Shown here: in pieces, positions 18,110 through 27,690 of the stretch | How the letters are laid out: every line of letters begins with the position of its first letter | Numbering within the stretch: position 1 is the first letter of the stretch | Assembly: GCF_037404875.1 (NCBI RefSeq) | Contig: NZ_JBBELO010000017.1 | Location: 62,001-126,000, forward strand | DNA length: 64,000 nt | Direction of reading: 5' to 3' | Source of the DNA: Orlajensenia sp037404875 | GTDB taxonomy: Bacteria > Actinomycetota > Actinomycetes > Actinomycetales > Microbacteriaceae | The notes under the pieces: generated by a model | The model's database searches: none | The model's input: only the letters and a program-made list of their open reading frames with translations | What the model was told of the DNA's origin: nothing | Position numbers and translations under genes: made by a program

Positions 18110-19065
18110 GTTCGTTCCGCACCTCGGTCATCATCGTCAGCTACAACTCGTCCGACGACATCCGTGACTGCGTCCAGGCGCTGCGCGGTTCGGAGGGCAC
18201 GGAGGTCGTCGTCGTCGACAATGCGTCGAGCGACGGTACGCCAGGGCTGCTGCGCGCGCTCGAGTCGGAGGGGCTCATCGACGTGCTCGTGCTCTCGGCC
18301 GAGAACCTCGGGTTCGGCAAGGGGGTCAACCTCGGCATCCGCTCCTCGCATGGCGAAGACCTGCTGCTGCTGAACCCTGACGCCCGACTCGACGTCGATG
18401 CGCTCGCGGCCCTTCGCGAGCGCTCGCTGGATCCGTCGATCGGAATCGTCGCGCCGGTCATCCACAGCGGTCCGACGATCGCGACCATGGCGGCCGGCGA
18501 ACAGCCACGCCTCTGGCCCATGTTCACGCAGTACACCGGCATCGCGCGGGCATTCCCGAACGTGTCATGGCTGCGCGGCAGGCACCTGTTCTTCTCCCCG
18601 CACGCGGCGAGCGAGCAGAGCGTCGGGTGGGTCTCGGGCGGCTGCATGTACATTCCCGCCCGCACCCGCGCCGCAGTCGGCATGCTCTCGGAGCGCTGGT
18701 TCATGTACGGCGAGGACATCGAGTTCTGCCATCGCGTGACCAAGGCCGGCTTTAAGATCATCGTGACGCCCACGGCGAGCGCCGAGCACGCGATCGGCGC
18801 CTCGGTTAACCGCAGCGATGGAGCGGTCTCGACCATGTGGGCGCAGAACACCTACGACTACTACGTCACCGAATTCTCCGCCGGACCGATTCGGCGCTTC
18901 CTCTGGCGCGTCATCTTCAGCGGCGGACTGCTCTCGCGGGCGGTGCTCTTCGACGTGAAGGCGGCACGCAGCGAGACCCACCGTGATGAGCTGCGGGGCC
19001 GCTCCCGGCGGTTCCGCGCGTTCGCGGATGCCGTCTGGCGACCGAGGCGAGCGGTGACCGGATGA
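18106..19065 (+). CDS. GT2-family glycosyltransferase (WbbL/rhamnosyltransferase type)
   Basis: 319 residues; the start codon overlaps the upstream stop as ATGA. GT-A fold: SVIIVSYNSSDDI at the N-terminus, VVVDNASSDGT, NLGFGKGVNLGI and LLLNPDARL (the DxD-equivalent NPDA), then WFMYGEDIEFCHRVTKAGF with the catalytic ED. This set is typical of WbbL-like enzymes. The frame continues upstream into the neighbour as a shadow, which I discarded. Confidence 0.9.
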   Translation: MSSFRTSVIIVSYNSSDDIRDCVQALRGSEGTEVVVVDNASSDGTPGLLRALESEGLIDVLVLSAENLGFGKGVNLGIRSSHGEDLLLLNPDARLDVDALAALRERSLDPSIGIVAPVIHSGPTIATMAAGEQPRLWPMFTQYTGIARAFPNVSWLRGRHLFFSPHAASEQSVGWVSGGCMYIPARTRAAVGMLSERWFMYGEDIEFCHRVTKAGFKIIVTPTASAEHAIGASVNRSDGAVSTMWAQNTYDYYVTEFSAGPIRRFLWRVIFSGGLLSRAVLFDVKAARSETHRDELRGRSRRFRAFADAVWRPRRAVTG

Positions 19066-19949
19066 GCGCCGTGCCCACCGTCAGCGTCGTCATTCCCACG
19101 GTCGGCCGCGAGGAGGTCGCGATCGCGGTGCAGTCGGCGCTGGACCAGACGCATGCCGTGCACGAAGTGCTCGTGATGGCCGACACGGCTGACGAGTTCG
19201 AGGTACCCGCAGACCCGCGCGTGCGCATCATCCGCGTGGGTCCGCGAGCCGGCGGCAACGTCGCTCGCCAGACGGGCGTGGAGCAGGCCACCGGCGAACT
19301 CGTCGCCCTGCTCGACGACGACGACGCCTGGCTTCCCGGCCGCATTCAGACCCAGCTCGCCGCGGTCGCGGCCGCCGGTCCCACGGATGACGGCTGGTTC
19401 GCGACCTCCCGGGTGCTCATGCGCCGCTCGGAGGAGGTGCAGTTCCCCTACCCCGCCGTGGCCTACGAATCGAGCGAGAGCATCGCACGGTACCTGTTCC
19501 TCAAGCGCACGCCGCGTTCGAGCCACGGGTTCATCCAGGCATCGACCCTCCTGTTCCCGCGATCACTCGCCTTGCGCGTGCCGTTCGACACCTCGCTGCG
19601 CTTTCACCAGGACATCAGCTGGCTCATCGACGTTCAGCGCACCGTGCCCAGAGTGCTCGTCGTGCAGGTGTGGGAACCGCTCGTCGTCTACAACTGGGTC
19701 GAGGGATCGGTCTCGAAGAAGATCTCGGCCAACGACTCGATCGCGTGGGCGCGCGGGCGCCTCTCCGACGATAAGCGCGCCCTCGGCGAGTTCATCCTGT
19801 CGCAATCGTTCAACTTCGCGCGGCGCACCCGGTCGACGAAGGCGATGCTCGATGTCATTGCCTCGGCCGTGCGGGTGGGCCGACCTGGCCCCGCCGCGCT
19901 CATCTATTCGCTGGGCGCCACCGCCAAGACCAGTCTGGGGATCTCGTGA
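19062..19949 (+). CDS. GT2-family glycosyltransferase
   Basis: 295 residues; ATGA overlap with the upstream gene. GT-A signatures are VSVVIPTVGREE at the start, a GGNVARQTGVEQATGELVAL block and LLDDDDAWLPGR containing the metal-binding DxD. The C-terminal third, with FHQDISWLID, probably carries the acceptor-specific part. It has no membrane span, so it acts on the cytoplasmic side. Spacing implies it is co-translated with the polymerase-like gene that follows. Confidence 0.88.
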   Translation: MSAVPTVSVVIPTVGREEVAIAVQSALDQTHAVHEVLVMADTADEFEVPADPRVRIIRVGPRAGGNVARQTGVEQATGELVALLDDDDAWLPGRIQTQLAAVAAAGPTDDGWFATSRVLMRRSEEVQFPYPAVAYESSESIARYLFLKRTPRSSHGFIQASTLLFPRSLALRVPFDTSLRFHQDISWLIDVQRTVPRVLVVQVWEPLVVYNWVEGSVSKKISANDSIAWARGRLSDDKRALGEFILSQSFNFARRTRSTKAMLDVIASAVRVGRPGPAALIYSLGATAKTSLGIS

Positions 19950-21430
19950 CGACCATTCAGCCGCGCCCGCCGGCATCCTCGGCCGCGCCGAGCTCCTCCC
20001 GTTCGGACGCGCACAGCCGCGGGCTCAGCCCGATGCAGTGGAAGGCGGCGGGTGTCGCCGGTGTGGCCGCGGCGGTCTTCGGCGGCCTCATCGCCCAGAA
20101 CCCCATGGTCGTCGGCGCCATCCTCGGCCTGCTCGTGGTGTCGGGCGTCATCATCTGGCGGCCGTGGCTCGGTCTCGCGATGCTCGTGTTCATCCTGCCT
20201 CTGAACGGAATGATCTCGGCGTTCATCGGGCTCGGCCCGCAGTCGGTGCTGTTCGGGGCCATCAAGGACTACATGCTCCTGCTGATGACCGTGACGACCT
20301 TCTTCGGCGGGCGACTGAAGCGGGTTCCCATCCCGCTGGTACTGCTCGTCTTCGTTCTGCTGCTTCTCGGCGGCGCGTCCGCCGTCTTCACGCCGAACTT
20401 CGAGCAGGCCTCGTACGGATGGCGCAATGACTTCCTGCCCCTTCTGCTGCTCATCGTCATTCCGGCGACGGTGACCGCGTTCGAGGCGAAGAAGCTCGCC
20501 GTGCTGTTCGCCATCGCGACCCAGGCCTCTGCCCTCGTGACCATCTTCACGTGGTCGCAGGGCATCCAATGGCTGCGCACCCTGGGACGCCTTCCGGTTC
20601 CCGCCGGTGAGGAATGGCCGGTGTCGCTGTTCGTGGCGGGCAGCAATACACCCCGCGGCTTCAGTCCGTACGTCGCTCCGAACGAGGCGGCCGTCGCGAT
20701 GACCGTGCTGCTGGCCATCATCTGGTGCCGCTCGAACTGGCGCATCCGCACCAAGCTCGCCCTGAGCGCGCTTCCCCTCGTCGCGATCGGACTCACGCAG
20801 TCGCGTTCGGGGTTCGTCGGCCTGGCCATGCTGGCGCTGGCGATCCTGGCCTTCTACGCCTACAAGATGCGGGCGATGCTCGTGCCGGCGCTGGTCTCCA
20901 CCGGCGTGCTGCTCGGCATCGTCGTCATCCAGGTGTACCTGTTCCTGCTCACCGTGCTGTTCCCCATCCCCGACCCGTCGCTCGCCGGGCATGAGGACTC
21001 GCTGATGCAGAACCTGCCCTACCTCTGGACGCATCCGTTCGGAATCGGCGTCGGACAGGTGGGTCCACGGGCCTTCCGCTACTCGCTCGATGCCGTGCGC
21101 GTGGAGAGCTTCCTGCTGCTGCTCGCGATCGAGGCGGGCATCCTCGTGCTCGGCCTGTTCCTGGCCCTGCTCGCCTACGTCTTCGTGAAGTGCGTTCGGG
21201 CGGGATCCATGGAGGCGTACACGGCACCCGCGGCGATCGTCGGCTCGCTCGTGAGCATCACGGTGCTGCCGACGCTGCAGGAAGGTCCGGTGGCCTACAC
21301 GCTCTGGATCGCCGTGGGCCTCGGCATCGTGGCCTGGCTCGACGCCCCTCGCCGCGATCCCGTCGGCCTGCAGCGCAGGGGACGACTGCGTGTGCTGCGG
21401 CCGCCGCGCCGGGATGTCGCCTCGCTCTGA
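19946..21430 (+). CDS. O-antigen polymerase/ligase-like membrane protein (Wzy candidate)
   Basis: 494 residues with about eleven hydrophobic helices and a central loop rich in conserved-type residues (RGFSPYVAPNEAAVAM, LTQSRSGFVGLA, PFGIGVGQVGPRAFRYS), as in the O-antigen ligase/polymerase family. The GTG start overlaps the previous stop (GTGA). It is last in the plus-strand unit. Together with the flippase and the chain-length protein it completes a Wzx/Wzy-type pathway; polymerase rather than ligase is inferred from that context. Confidence 0.85.
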   Translation: MTTIQPRPPASSAAPSSSRSDAHSRGLSPMQWKAAGVAGVAAAVFGGLIAQNPMVVGAILGLLVVSGVIIWRPWLGLAMLVFILPLNGMISAFIGLGPQSVLFGAIKDYMLLLMTVTTFFGGRLKRVPIPLVLLVFVLLLLGGASAVFTPNFEQASYGWRNDFLPLLLLIVIPATVTAFEAKKLAVLFAIATQASALVTIFTWSQGIQWLRTLGRLPVPAGEEWPVSLFVAGSNTPRGFSPYVAPNEAAVAMTVLLAIIWCRSNWRIRTKLALSALPLVAIGLTQSRSGFVGLAMLALAILAFYAYKMRAMLVPALVSTGVLLGIVVIQVYLFLLTVLFPIPDPSLAGHEDSLMQNLPYLWTHPFGIGVGQVGPRAFRYSLDAVRVESFLLLLAIEAGILVLGLFLALLAYVFVKCVRAGSMEAYTAPAAIVGSLVSITVLPTLQEGPVAYTLWIAVGLGIVAWLDAPRRDPVGLQRRGRLRVLRPPRRDVASL

Positions 21431-21446
21431 CAGCCGCTCTCTTCGA

Positions 21447-21463
21447 CCGGGGCTCGACCCCGG
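21447..21463 (+). terminator. Hairpin after the polymerase gene
   Basis: CCGGGG, a 5-nt loop and CCCCGG form a strong 6-bp stem 17 bp after the polymerase stop codon. There is no T-tract, as is common in high-GC actinobacteria. It separates the polysaccharide unit from the pirin gene. Confidence 0.5.
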
Positions 21464-21495
21464 ATCATGACCGTCGTCAGGGACCCGGCTCGCAA

Positions 21496-21501
21496 TAGGC
21501 T
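21496..21501 (+). promoter_or_regulatory. -10 box for leaderless pirin transcript
   Basis: TAGGCT stands exactly 6 nt before the GTG start at 21508 and no ribosome-binding site is present. This matches the TANNNT-N6-start spacing seen at four other genes in this window and predicts transcription starting at or next to the start codon. Confidence 0.5.
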
Positions 21502-21507
21502 GGGCAC

Positions 21508-22485
21508 GTGAGCAACCTCGAACGCGATCCCGCCGAACTCGTGGCGGATGCCGGGCCGGCAGCCGTCGGGCCCGTCGATGTGCAGGTGCTCACCGCACGT
21601 GAGGTCCCGCTCGGCGGACCCCGCGCGATGCCGGTGCACCGAACGCTGCCACAACGTGGGCGGCCGACCATCGGCGCCTGGTGCTTCGCGGATCACTATG
21701 GACTGGACGGCACGCCGCAGCAGGCGATGGTCGTTCCGCCGCATCCGCACACCGGACTGCAGACGGCGAGCTGGCTCTTCGAGGGCGAGATCGAGCACCG
21801 CGACAGCGTCGGCACGCGCGACCTCGTGCACCCGGGCCAGCTGAACCTCATGACCGCAGGCCGCGCCATCGCCCACTCCGAGGTATCGACGGCCGCATCC
21901 GCCCGTCTGCACGGCGTGCAGCTGTGGATCGTGCTGCCGGATTCCGCGCGTTTCACCGAGCCGTTCTTTGAGCAGGCGAACGCCGTTCCGGTGTCGGTCG
22001 GGGATGCGCGCCTGCAGGTGTTCGCCGGCGAATTCGCGGGCGCCCGTACTTATGTCTCCCTCTACACGCCCCTCGTCGGAGCGCAGGTGGACCTTCCTCC
22101 GTACGGCAGCGCCGACCTCCCGCTCGACCCGTCGTACGAGTACGGCTTTCTCGTCGACAGGGGGCCGCTGCGGGTGGATGCGACGGAGCTCGCGGTCACC
22201 GAGCTGGGTTACCTCAGCACCGACCGCACGTCGGTTCGCATCGCGGCCGGGGAGAACGGGGCCCGCGCCCTGTTGCTCGGCGGCGTGCCCTTCACCGAGC
22301 GGTTCATCATGTGGTGGAACTTCATCGGGCGCAGCCACGACGAGATCGTGCAGTTCCGCAGCGAATGGCAGGGCGACGTCATCACCGCCGGAGATCCGGG
22401 CGGCCCGTTCGGATGGGTGGACTACGACGGAGCGGCACTGCCGGCTCCCGAGATGCCCACAGTGCGCCTCAAGCCGCGCGAGTAG
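21508..22485 (+). CDS. Pirin family protein
   Basis: 325 residues, bicupin. The N-terminal cupin has the pirin metal motif PPHPHTGLQTASWLFEGEIE with the His pair, and the second set LNLMTAGRAIAHSE, so the iron site looks intact. Some pirins act as quercetinases, others as redox-sensing cofactors. GTG is the start; the gene appears leaderless. It is flanked by hairpins on both sides and is therefore probably monocistronic. The specific role here is unknown. Confidence 0.9.
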   Translation: MSNLERDPAELVADAGPAAVGPVDVQVLTAREVPLGGPRAMPVHRTLPQRGRPTIGAWCFADHYGLDGTPQQAMVVPPHPHTGLQTASWLFEGEIEHRDSVGTRDLVHPGQLNLMTAGRAIAHSEVSTAASARLHGVQLWIVLPDSARFTEPFFEQANAVPVSVGDARLQVFAGEFAGARTYVSLYTPLVGAQVDLPPYGSADLPLDPSYEYGFLVDRGPLRVDATELAVTELGYLSTDRTSVRIAAGENGARALLLGGVPFTERFIMWWNFIGRSHDEIVQFRSEWQGDVITAGDPGGPFGWVDYDGAALPAPEMPTVRLKPRE

Positions 22486-22524
22486 CCGCACCCGGCGTCC
22501 CGCCCCCGCCCCGCACGCTGAATC

Positions 22525-22595
22525 CGCCGTTGAACCATTTGGTGCCGGTTGAGCCGCTCCCGACGGATCAACGGCGACCAAATGGTTCAACGGCG
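22525..22595. repeat. Interspersed palindromic element, copy 1
   Basis: An inverted repeat of 28-bp arms (22525-22552 and 22568-22595, few mismatches) around a 15-nt loop, with GAACCATTTGGT on the left and its complement on the right. It lies between convergent pirin and cardiolipin synthase genes. A second, diverged copy is at 57902-57972, also between convergent genes, so it behaves like a REP/terminator-type family. Confidence 0.8.
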
Positions 22596-22635
22596 AAGGA
22601 GAAGGCGGCGCGGGCGCGGGAGCGCGCCGCCGCTG

Positions 22636-24099
22636 CTACTGCAGCGAGCTCGTGAGCCGCGCGAGGTTGTCGAGCACGGTCGAGCGCAACGGCTGCTTCA
22701 GCCATGCCTCGAGCGTCAGTTCCTTGCTGACCGCGCGGTAGTCGGCCTCGACGTCGCGCATCTCCTGCACGAACGACTTGCCGCGCACGAGCAGTGAGAC
22801 CTCCATGTTGAGGCCGAAGGAGCGCATGTCCATGTTGCTCGATCCGATGACGGCCACGTCGTCGTCGATCGTGAAGTGCTTGGCGTGCAGGATGTAGGGC
22901 GCCTTGTACTGCCAGATACGCACGCCCGCGCGCAGCAGGGCCTCGTAGTAGGAGCGCTGGGCATGCCAGACGAGGGCCTGGTCGCCGATCTCGGAGACGA
23001 ACAGGTCCACCGGAACCCCGCGCTGCACCGCGGTCGTGATGGCGTAGAGCATCGCCTCATCGGGCACGAAGTAGGGACTGGTGATGACGATGCGCTTCTG
23101 CGCGTTGTAGAGGAGCGCGAGGAAGAGCCGCAGGTTGTTCTCGCCCTCGAATCCGGGACCGCTCGGAACGACCTGGCACTCCAGCAGGCGGGGATCGTCG
23201 ATGGACTCGAGCACCTCCGCCTCCTTCTCCAGCAGCTCGCCCGACTCGATGTACCAGTCGGTGATGAAGATGAGGCCGAGCGCGTCGACGACAGGGCCCT
23301 CGACGCGTGCGACGAGCTCCTGCCAACGCAGCCCGCGCTTGATGTTGGACTTCTTGTTGTAGCTGCGATCGATCACGTTCTGGGAGCCGACGAACGCGGT
23401 GTTCCCGTCGACCACGAGAATCTTGCGATGGTTGCGCAGGTCGAGGCGCTGGTTGTTCCCCTTCAACGGCTGCACCGGCAGCATGAGGTGCCACTCCGCG
23501 CCCATCTCGGTGAGGCGGCGGAGGGTCGCCTTGTAGTCCCGCGTGTGCGACGACGCCCAGTGATCCAGCAGCACGCGCACCTTCACGCCTCGCCGCACGG
23601 CGGCCTCGAGGGCGTCGAAGAACGGATACGTGGTCTGGTCGCACGAGAAGATGTAGAACTCCACGTGCACGAACCGTCGCGCCTTCGTCACCGCGAGGGT
23701 CATCTCGTCCAGCGAGGCCTGGTAGTTCGCGATGAGGCGGGCCGAGTTGCCGTCGACCATGGGCATGGCACTCAGGTTGCTGTTGAGCTCGACGACCGAG
23801 GAGAACCAGCTGGGCCACTGCGCGTTGCTCTGGCGACCCTCGGGAACGTCGGAGTTCGACCGGATGAAGGCATCCATCTCGAGCTGCTTCGCGCGGCGCT
23901 TCTTGGGCAGCTTCGGATTGCCGATGAGCAGGAAGAGCAGCACGCCGAGGTAGGGGATGAAGAAGACGGCGAGCAGCCAAGCCGTCGCCGCAGTCGGGCG
24001 ACGGTTGCGCGGGATGACGATGATGGCGGTGATGCGCACGCCGAGGTCGATGAGGGCGAGAACGCCGACGACGATGAGGGAGACGTCGGTGGAGCTCAT
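22636..24099 (-). CDS. cls: Cardiolipin synthase (PLD superfamily)
   Basis: 487 residues. Two N-terminal transmembrane helices are followed by two HKD phospholipase-D motifs: NHRKILVVDGNTAFVGSQN in the first half and LHAKHFTIDDDVAVIGSSN in the second. The family condenses two phosphatidylglycerols, or equivalent donors, to cardiolipin at the membrane. Length and domain order are normal for ClsA-type enzymes. GGAGTCGCCC precedes ATG 24099. Downstream it converges on the pirin gene through the palindromic element. Confidence 0.93.
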   Translation of the reverse strand: MSSTDVSLIVVGVLALIDLGVRITAIIVIPRNRRPTAATAWLLAVFFIPYLGVLLFLLIGNPKLPKKRRAKQLEMDAFIRSNSDVPEGRQSNAQWPSWFSSVVELNSNLSAMPMVDGNSARLIANYQASLDEMTLAVTKARRFVHVEFYIFSCDQTTYPFFDALEAAVRRGVKVRVLLDHWASSHTRDYKATLRRLTEMGAEWHLMLPVQPLKGNNQRLDLRNHRKILVVDGNTAFVGSQNVIDRSYNKKSNIKRGLRWQELVARVEGPVVDALGLIFITDWYIESGELLEKEAEVLESIDDPRLLECQVVPSGPGFEGENNLRLFLALLYNAQKRIVITSPYFVPDEAMLYAITTAVQRGVPVDLFVSEIGDQALVWHAQRSYYEALLRAGVRIWQYKAPYILHAKHFTIDDDVAVIGSSNMDMRSFGLNMEVSLLVRGKSFVQEMRDVEADYRAVSKELTLEAWLKQPLRSTVLDNLARLTSSLQ

Positions 24100-24141
24100 G
24101 GGCGACTCCGCTCGAGTCGCCTGCGTCCGCCCCGATGCACC

Positions 24142-24333
24142 CTAGACCGCTGGCTTATCGCGGGCCGGTTTGTCGAGGCCGAGCTTTGCGCGCTCTTCTG
24201 CCTCGATCTCGCCGTAGACCTTGCGCTCCGTGCGGTCGGCGCGGATCAAGGCCCTCATGATGAACCAGAACAGCAGACCGACGAGCACGGTCGGGGTGAG
24301 CGACCAGAGTGCGTTGATCCAGAAATCGTCCAT
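24142..24333 (-). CDS. Small single-span membrane protein
   Basis: 63 residues: an N-terminal hydrophobic helix (about 10-28, LTPTVLVGLLFWFIMRALI) followed by a charged Glu/Arg/Lys tail. It is similar to small lysS- or cls-linked actinobacterial membrane proteins of unknown role. There is no ribosome-binding site; TAAGCT lies 9 nt upstream of the ATG, suggesting a very short leader. Function unknown. Confidence 0.65.
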   Translation of the reverse strand: MDDFWINALWSLTPTVLVGLLFWFIMRALIRADRTERKVYGEIEAEERAKLGLDKPARDKPAV

Positions 24334-24389
24334 AGCCCGTACAGCTTACTTGCCCGCGGGCGATTCCGCGTGCCCCGTCCGAGTGCCGC

Positions 24390-24526
24390 TCACTTCGTGA
24401 ACACGCCCCAGAGCCCCGTCACCACGAGGTAGAGGCCGATGGCCCCGACCACCACCCAGATCAGGAGCCGGCCCCGAGAGACCCGCTTGTCGTCGTCGTC
24501 GCCGGGGAGCTTGTTCTGATCATTCA

Positions 24527-24530
<4 letters not shown>
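24390..24530 (-). CDS. 46-aa membrane protein translationally coupled to lysS
   Basis: A 46-codon frame starts at ATG 24530, which overlaps the lysS stop as ATGA; a second ATG follows immediately. The N-terminal part is acidic (four consecutive Asp after PG) and is followed by a single transmembrane helix (about residues 23-42, LIWVVVGAIGLYLVVTGLWG). Third positions are strongly G/C, consistent with coding. It is too short for most gene callers. Function unknown; the coupling suggests real translation. Confidence 0.65.
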
Positions 24531-26050
<1,520 letters not shown>

Positions 26051-26077
26051 GATCTCTCCGGTCGGGGCCCGCGAGGG

Positions 26078-26932
26078 CTACAGCGTGATGGTGGTGTTGT
26101 CGATGAGACGCGTCGTACCGACGCGCGCAGCCACGAGCACCGTGGCCGGGCCGTGCGCGTCATCCGTGATCGGCAGGAAGGTCTGCGGATCGACGACGAC
26201 GAGATAGTCCAGCTTAACCGCGTCGCGGTCCCCGAATACCGCCGTGGCCTCCGCGAGCACCTCGGCAAGTCCTTCGGCGGATGCGCCTTCCGCAGCGCGG
26301 AGGGACTCGGACAGGGTCAGCGCCGCCGCCCGCTGGTCGGGATCGAGGTAGCGGTTGCGGCTCGAGAGGGCCAGGCCGTCGGATTCGCGCACCGTCGGAA
26401 CGGTCACGACATCGACCGGCACGTCGAGCTCGCGCACCATGCGGTGCACCAGGAAGACCTGCTGCGCATCCTTCTGGCCGAAGAACACGACATCGGGCCG
26501 CACGATGTTCAGCAGCTTCGCCACGACGGTCAGCATGCCGTCGAAGTGCCCCGGGCGTGAGGCGCCCTCGTACAGCGTGCCGATCTCGCCGGCGCTCACC
26601 CGCGTCTCGACGGGGCCGTGCGGATACATCGTGGCGACGCTCGGTGCGAACACGGCGGTTACGCCGCGATCGGCGAGCGCCGCGAGATCCGCATCCAGGG
26701 TGCGCGGGTAGGTGTCGAGGTCTTCACCGGCGCCGAACTGCAGCGGGTTGACGAAGATGGAGACGATGACGGTGCGATCCTCAGCCGCGGCGGCGTCGAC
26801 GAGCGCGAGATGTCCGGCGTGCAGCGCGCCCATCGTGGGCACGAGAGCGACGGAGCGACCCGCCGCGTGAGCCTCGGCCGTCGTTGCCCGAAGGGCCTCG
26901 ATGCTCGTGATGAGGGCGGGGGTGGTGCTCAT
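26078..26932 (-). CDS. panC: Pantothenate synthetase
   Basis: 284 residues from ATG 26932, which overlaps the upstream DUF2520 stop as ATGA; the much longer open frame upstream is a shadow. Signatures: PTMGALHAGHLALVD (HIGH-like nucleotide site), VSIFVNPLQFGAGEDLDTYPR, FFGQKDAQQ and PTVRESDGLALSSRN. It joins pantoate and beta-alanine using ATP, the last step to vitamin B5. Confidence 0.97.
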   Translation of the reverse strand: MSTTPALITSIEALRATTAEAHAAGRSVALVPTMGALHAGHLALVDAAAAEDRTVIVSIFVNPLQFGAGEDLDTYPRTLDADLAALADRGVTAVFAPSVATMYPHGPVETRVSAGEIGTLYEGASRPGHFDGMLTVVAKLLNIVRPDVVFFGQKDAQQVFLVHRMVRELDVPVDVVTVPTVRESDGLALSSRNRYLDPDQRAAALTLSESLRAAEGASAEGLAEVLAEATAVFGDRDAVKLDYLVVVDPQTFLPITDDAHGPATVLVAARVGTTRLIDNTTITL

Positions 26933-27690
26933 GGATGCTCCGCAGGTGGGCTCTGCGGCCCGTCGTCGTCGGCCAGGAGATCGGCCACATCGATGGTAGT
27001 GCCTGCGCCGGTGCGGGCGAGCGCAGCCTCGACCGCCGAGCGCACGAGCGGCGCCAGCACGGGCCCGGCGTTGTGCACGCCGATGCCGACGAGCAGGTTC
27101 GCCGCCTGCTCGACGATGGACGTCGAGAATGTGACGGCCGTCTCGATGGCCTCGGCATAGGCGGCGCGGTCGGCCTCGGCCACGACGAGGGGCTCCCCGC
27201 CCATCTCGACCACGAGCGCCTGGCCGATGGGCAGCACGGGTGCCGGAGCGGTCACCGCGAACCAGGCATCCGCCAGCCGGGCGATGTCGATGCTCGTACC
27301 GGTGAAGGCCATCGCCGGATGCACGGCGAGCGGAATGACGCCGGCCGCGAGTGCCGGGGCGAGCACGGCGGTGCCGAAGCGCGCGGCCGTGTGCAGCACG
27401 AGCTGTCCGGGCTGCCAGGCGCCTGTGGCCGCGAGCCCGGCGACGAGGTCGGGCAGCTCGCGGTCGGGAACGGCGAGGATGACGAGCTCGCTGCGCTCGA
27501 TGATCTCGGGCACGGACAGGATGGGAACGCCCGGCAGCATCGCCTCGGCCCGGTCCCTGCTGCTCGCCGAGACCGCCGAGATGCCGACGACGGCGTGCCC
27601 GGCCCCGCCGAGGGCGGCACCCAGGACCGGTCCAACCCTGCCGGCACCGACGATGCCCACTCCCAGTCGCCCCGCTCGCTGCTCGCTCAT
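26929..27690 (-). CDS. Rossmann-fold DUF2520 protein (panC-linked)
   Basis: 253 residues. The N-terminal NAD(P)-binding motif GIVGAGRVGPVLG and the C-terminal helical DUF2520 domain (LHTAARFGTAVLAP, VHPAMAFTG) are clear. Overlaps of 4 bp on both sides place it firmly in the cluster. Because such proteins sit next to panC and resemble reductases, a ketopantoate-reductase-like role is often suspected; that is inference, since no panE or panB lies in this window. Confidence 0.88.
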   Translation of the reverse strand: MSEQRAGRLGVGIVGAGRVGPVLGAALGGAGHAVVGISAVSASSRDRAEAMLPGVPILSVPEIIERSELVILAVPDRELPDLVAGLAATGAWQPGQLVLHTAARFGTAVLAPALAAGVIPLAVHPAMAFTGTSIDIARLADAWFAVTAPAPVLPIGQALVVEMGGEPLVVAEADRAAYAEAIETAVTFSTSIVEQAANLLVGIGVHNAGPVLAPLVRSAVEAALARTGAGTTIDVADLLADDDGPQSPPAEHP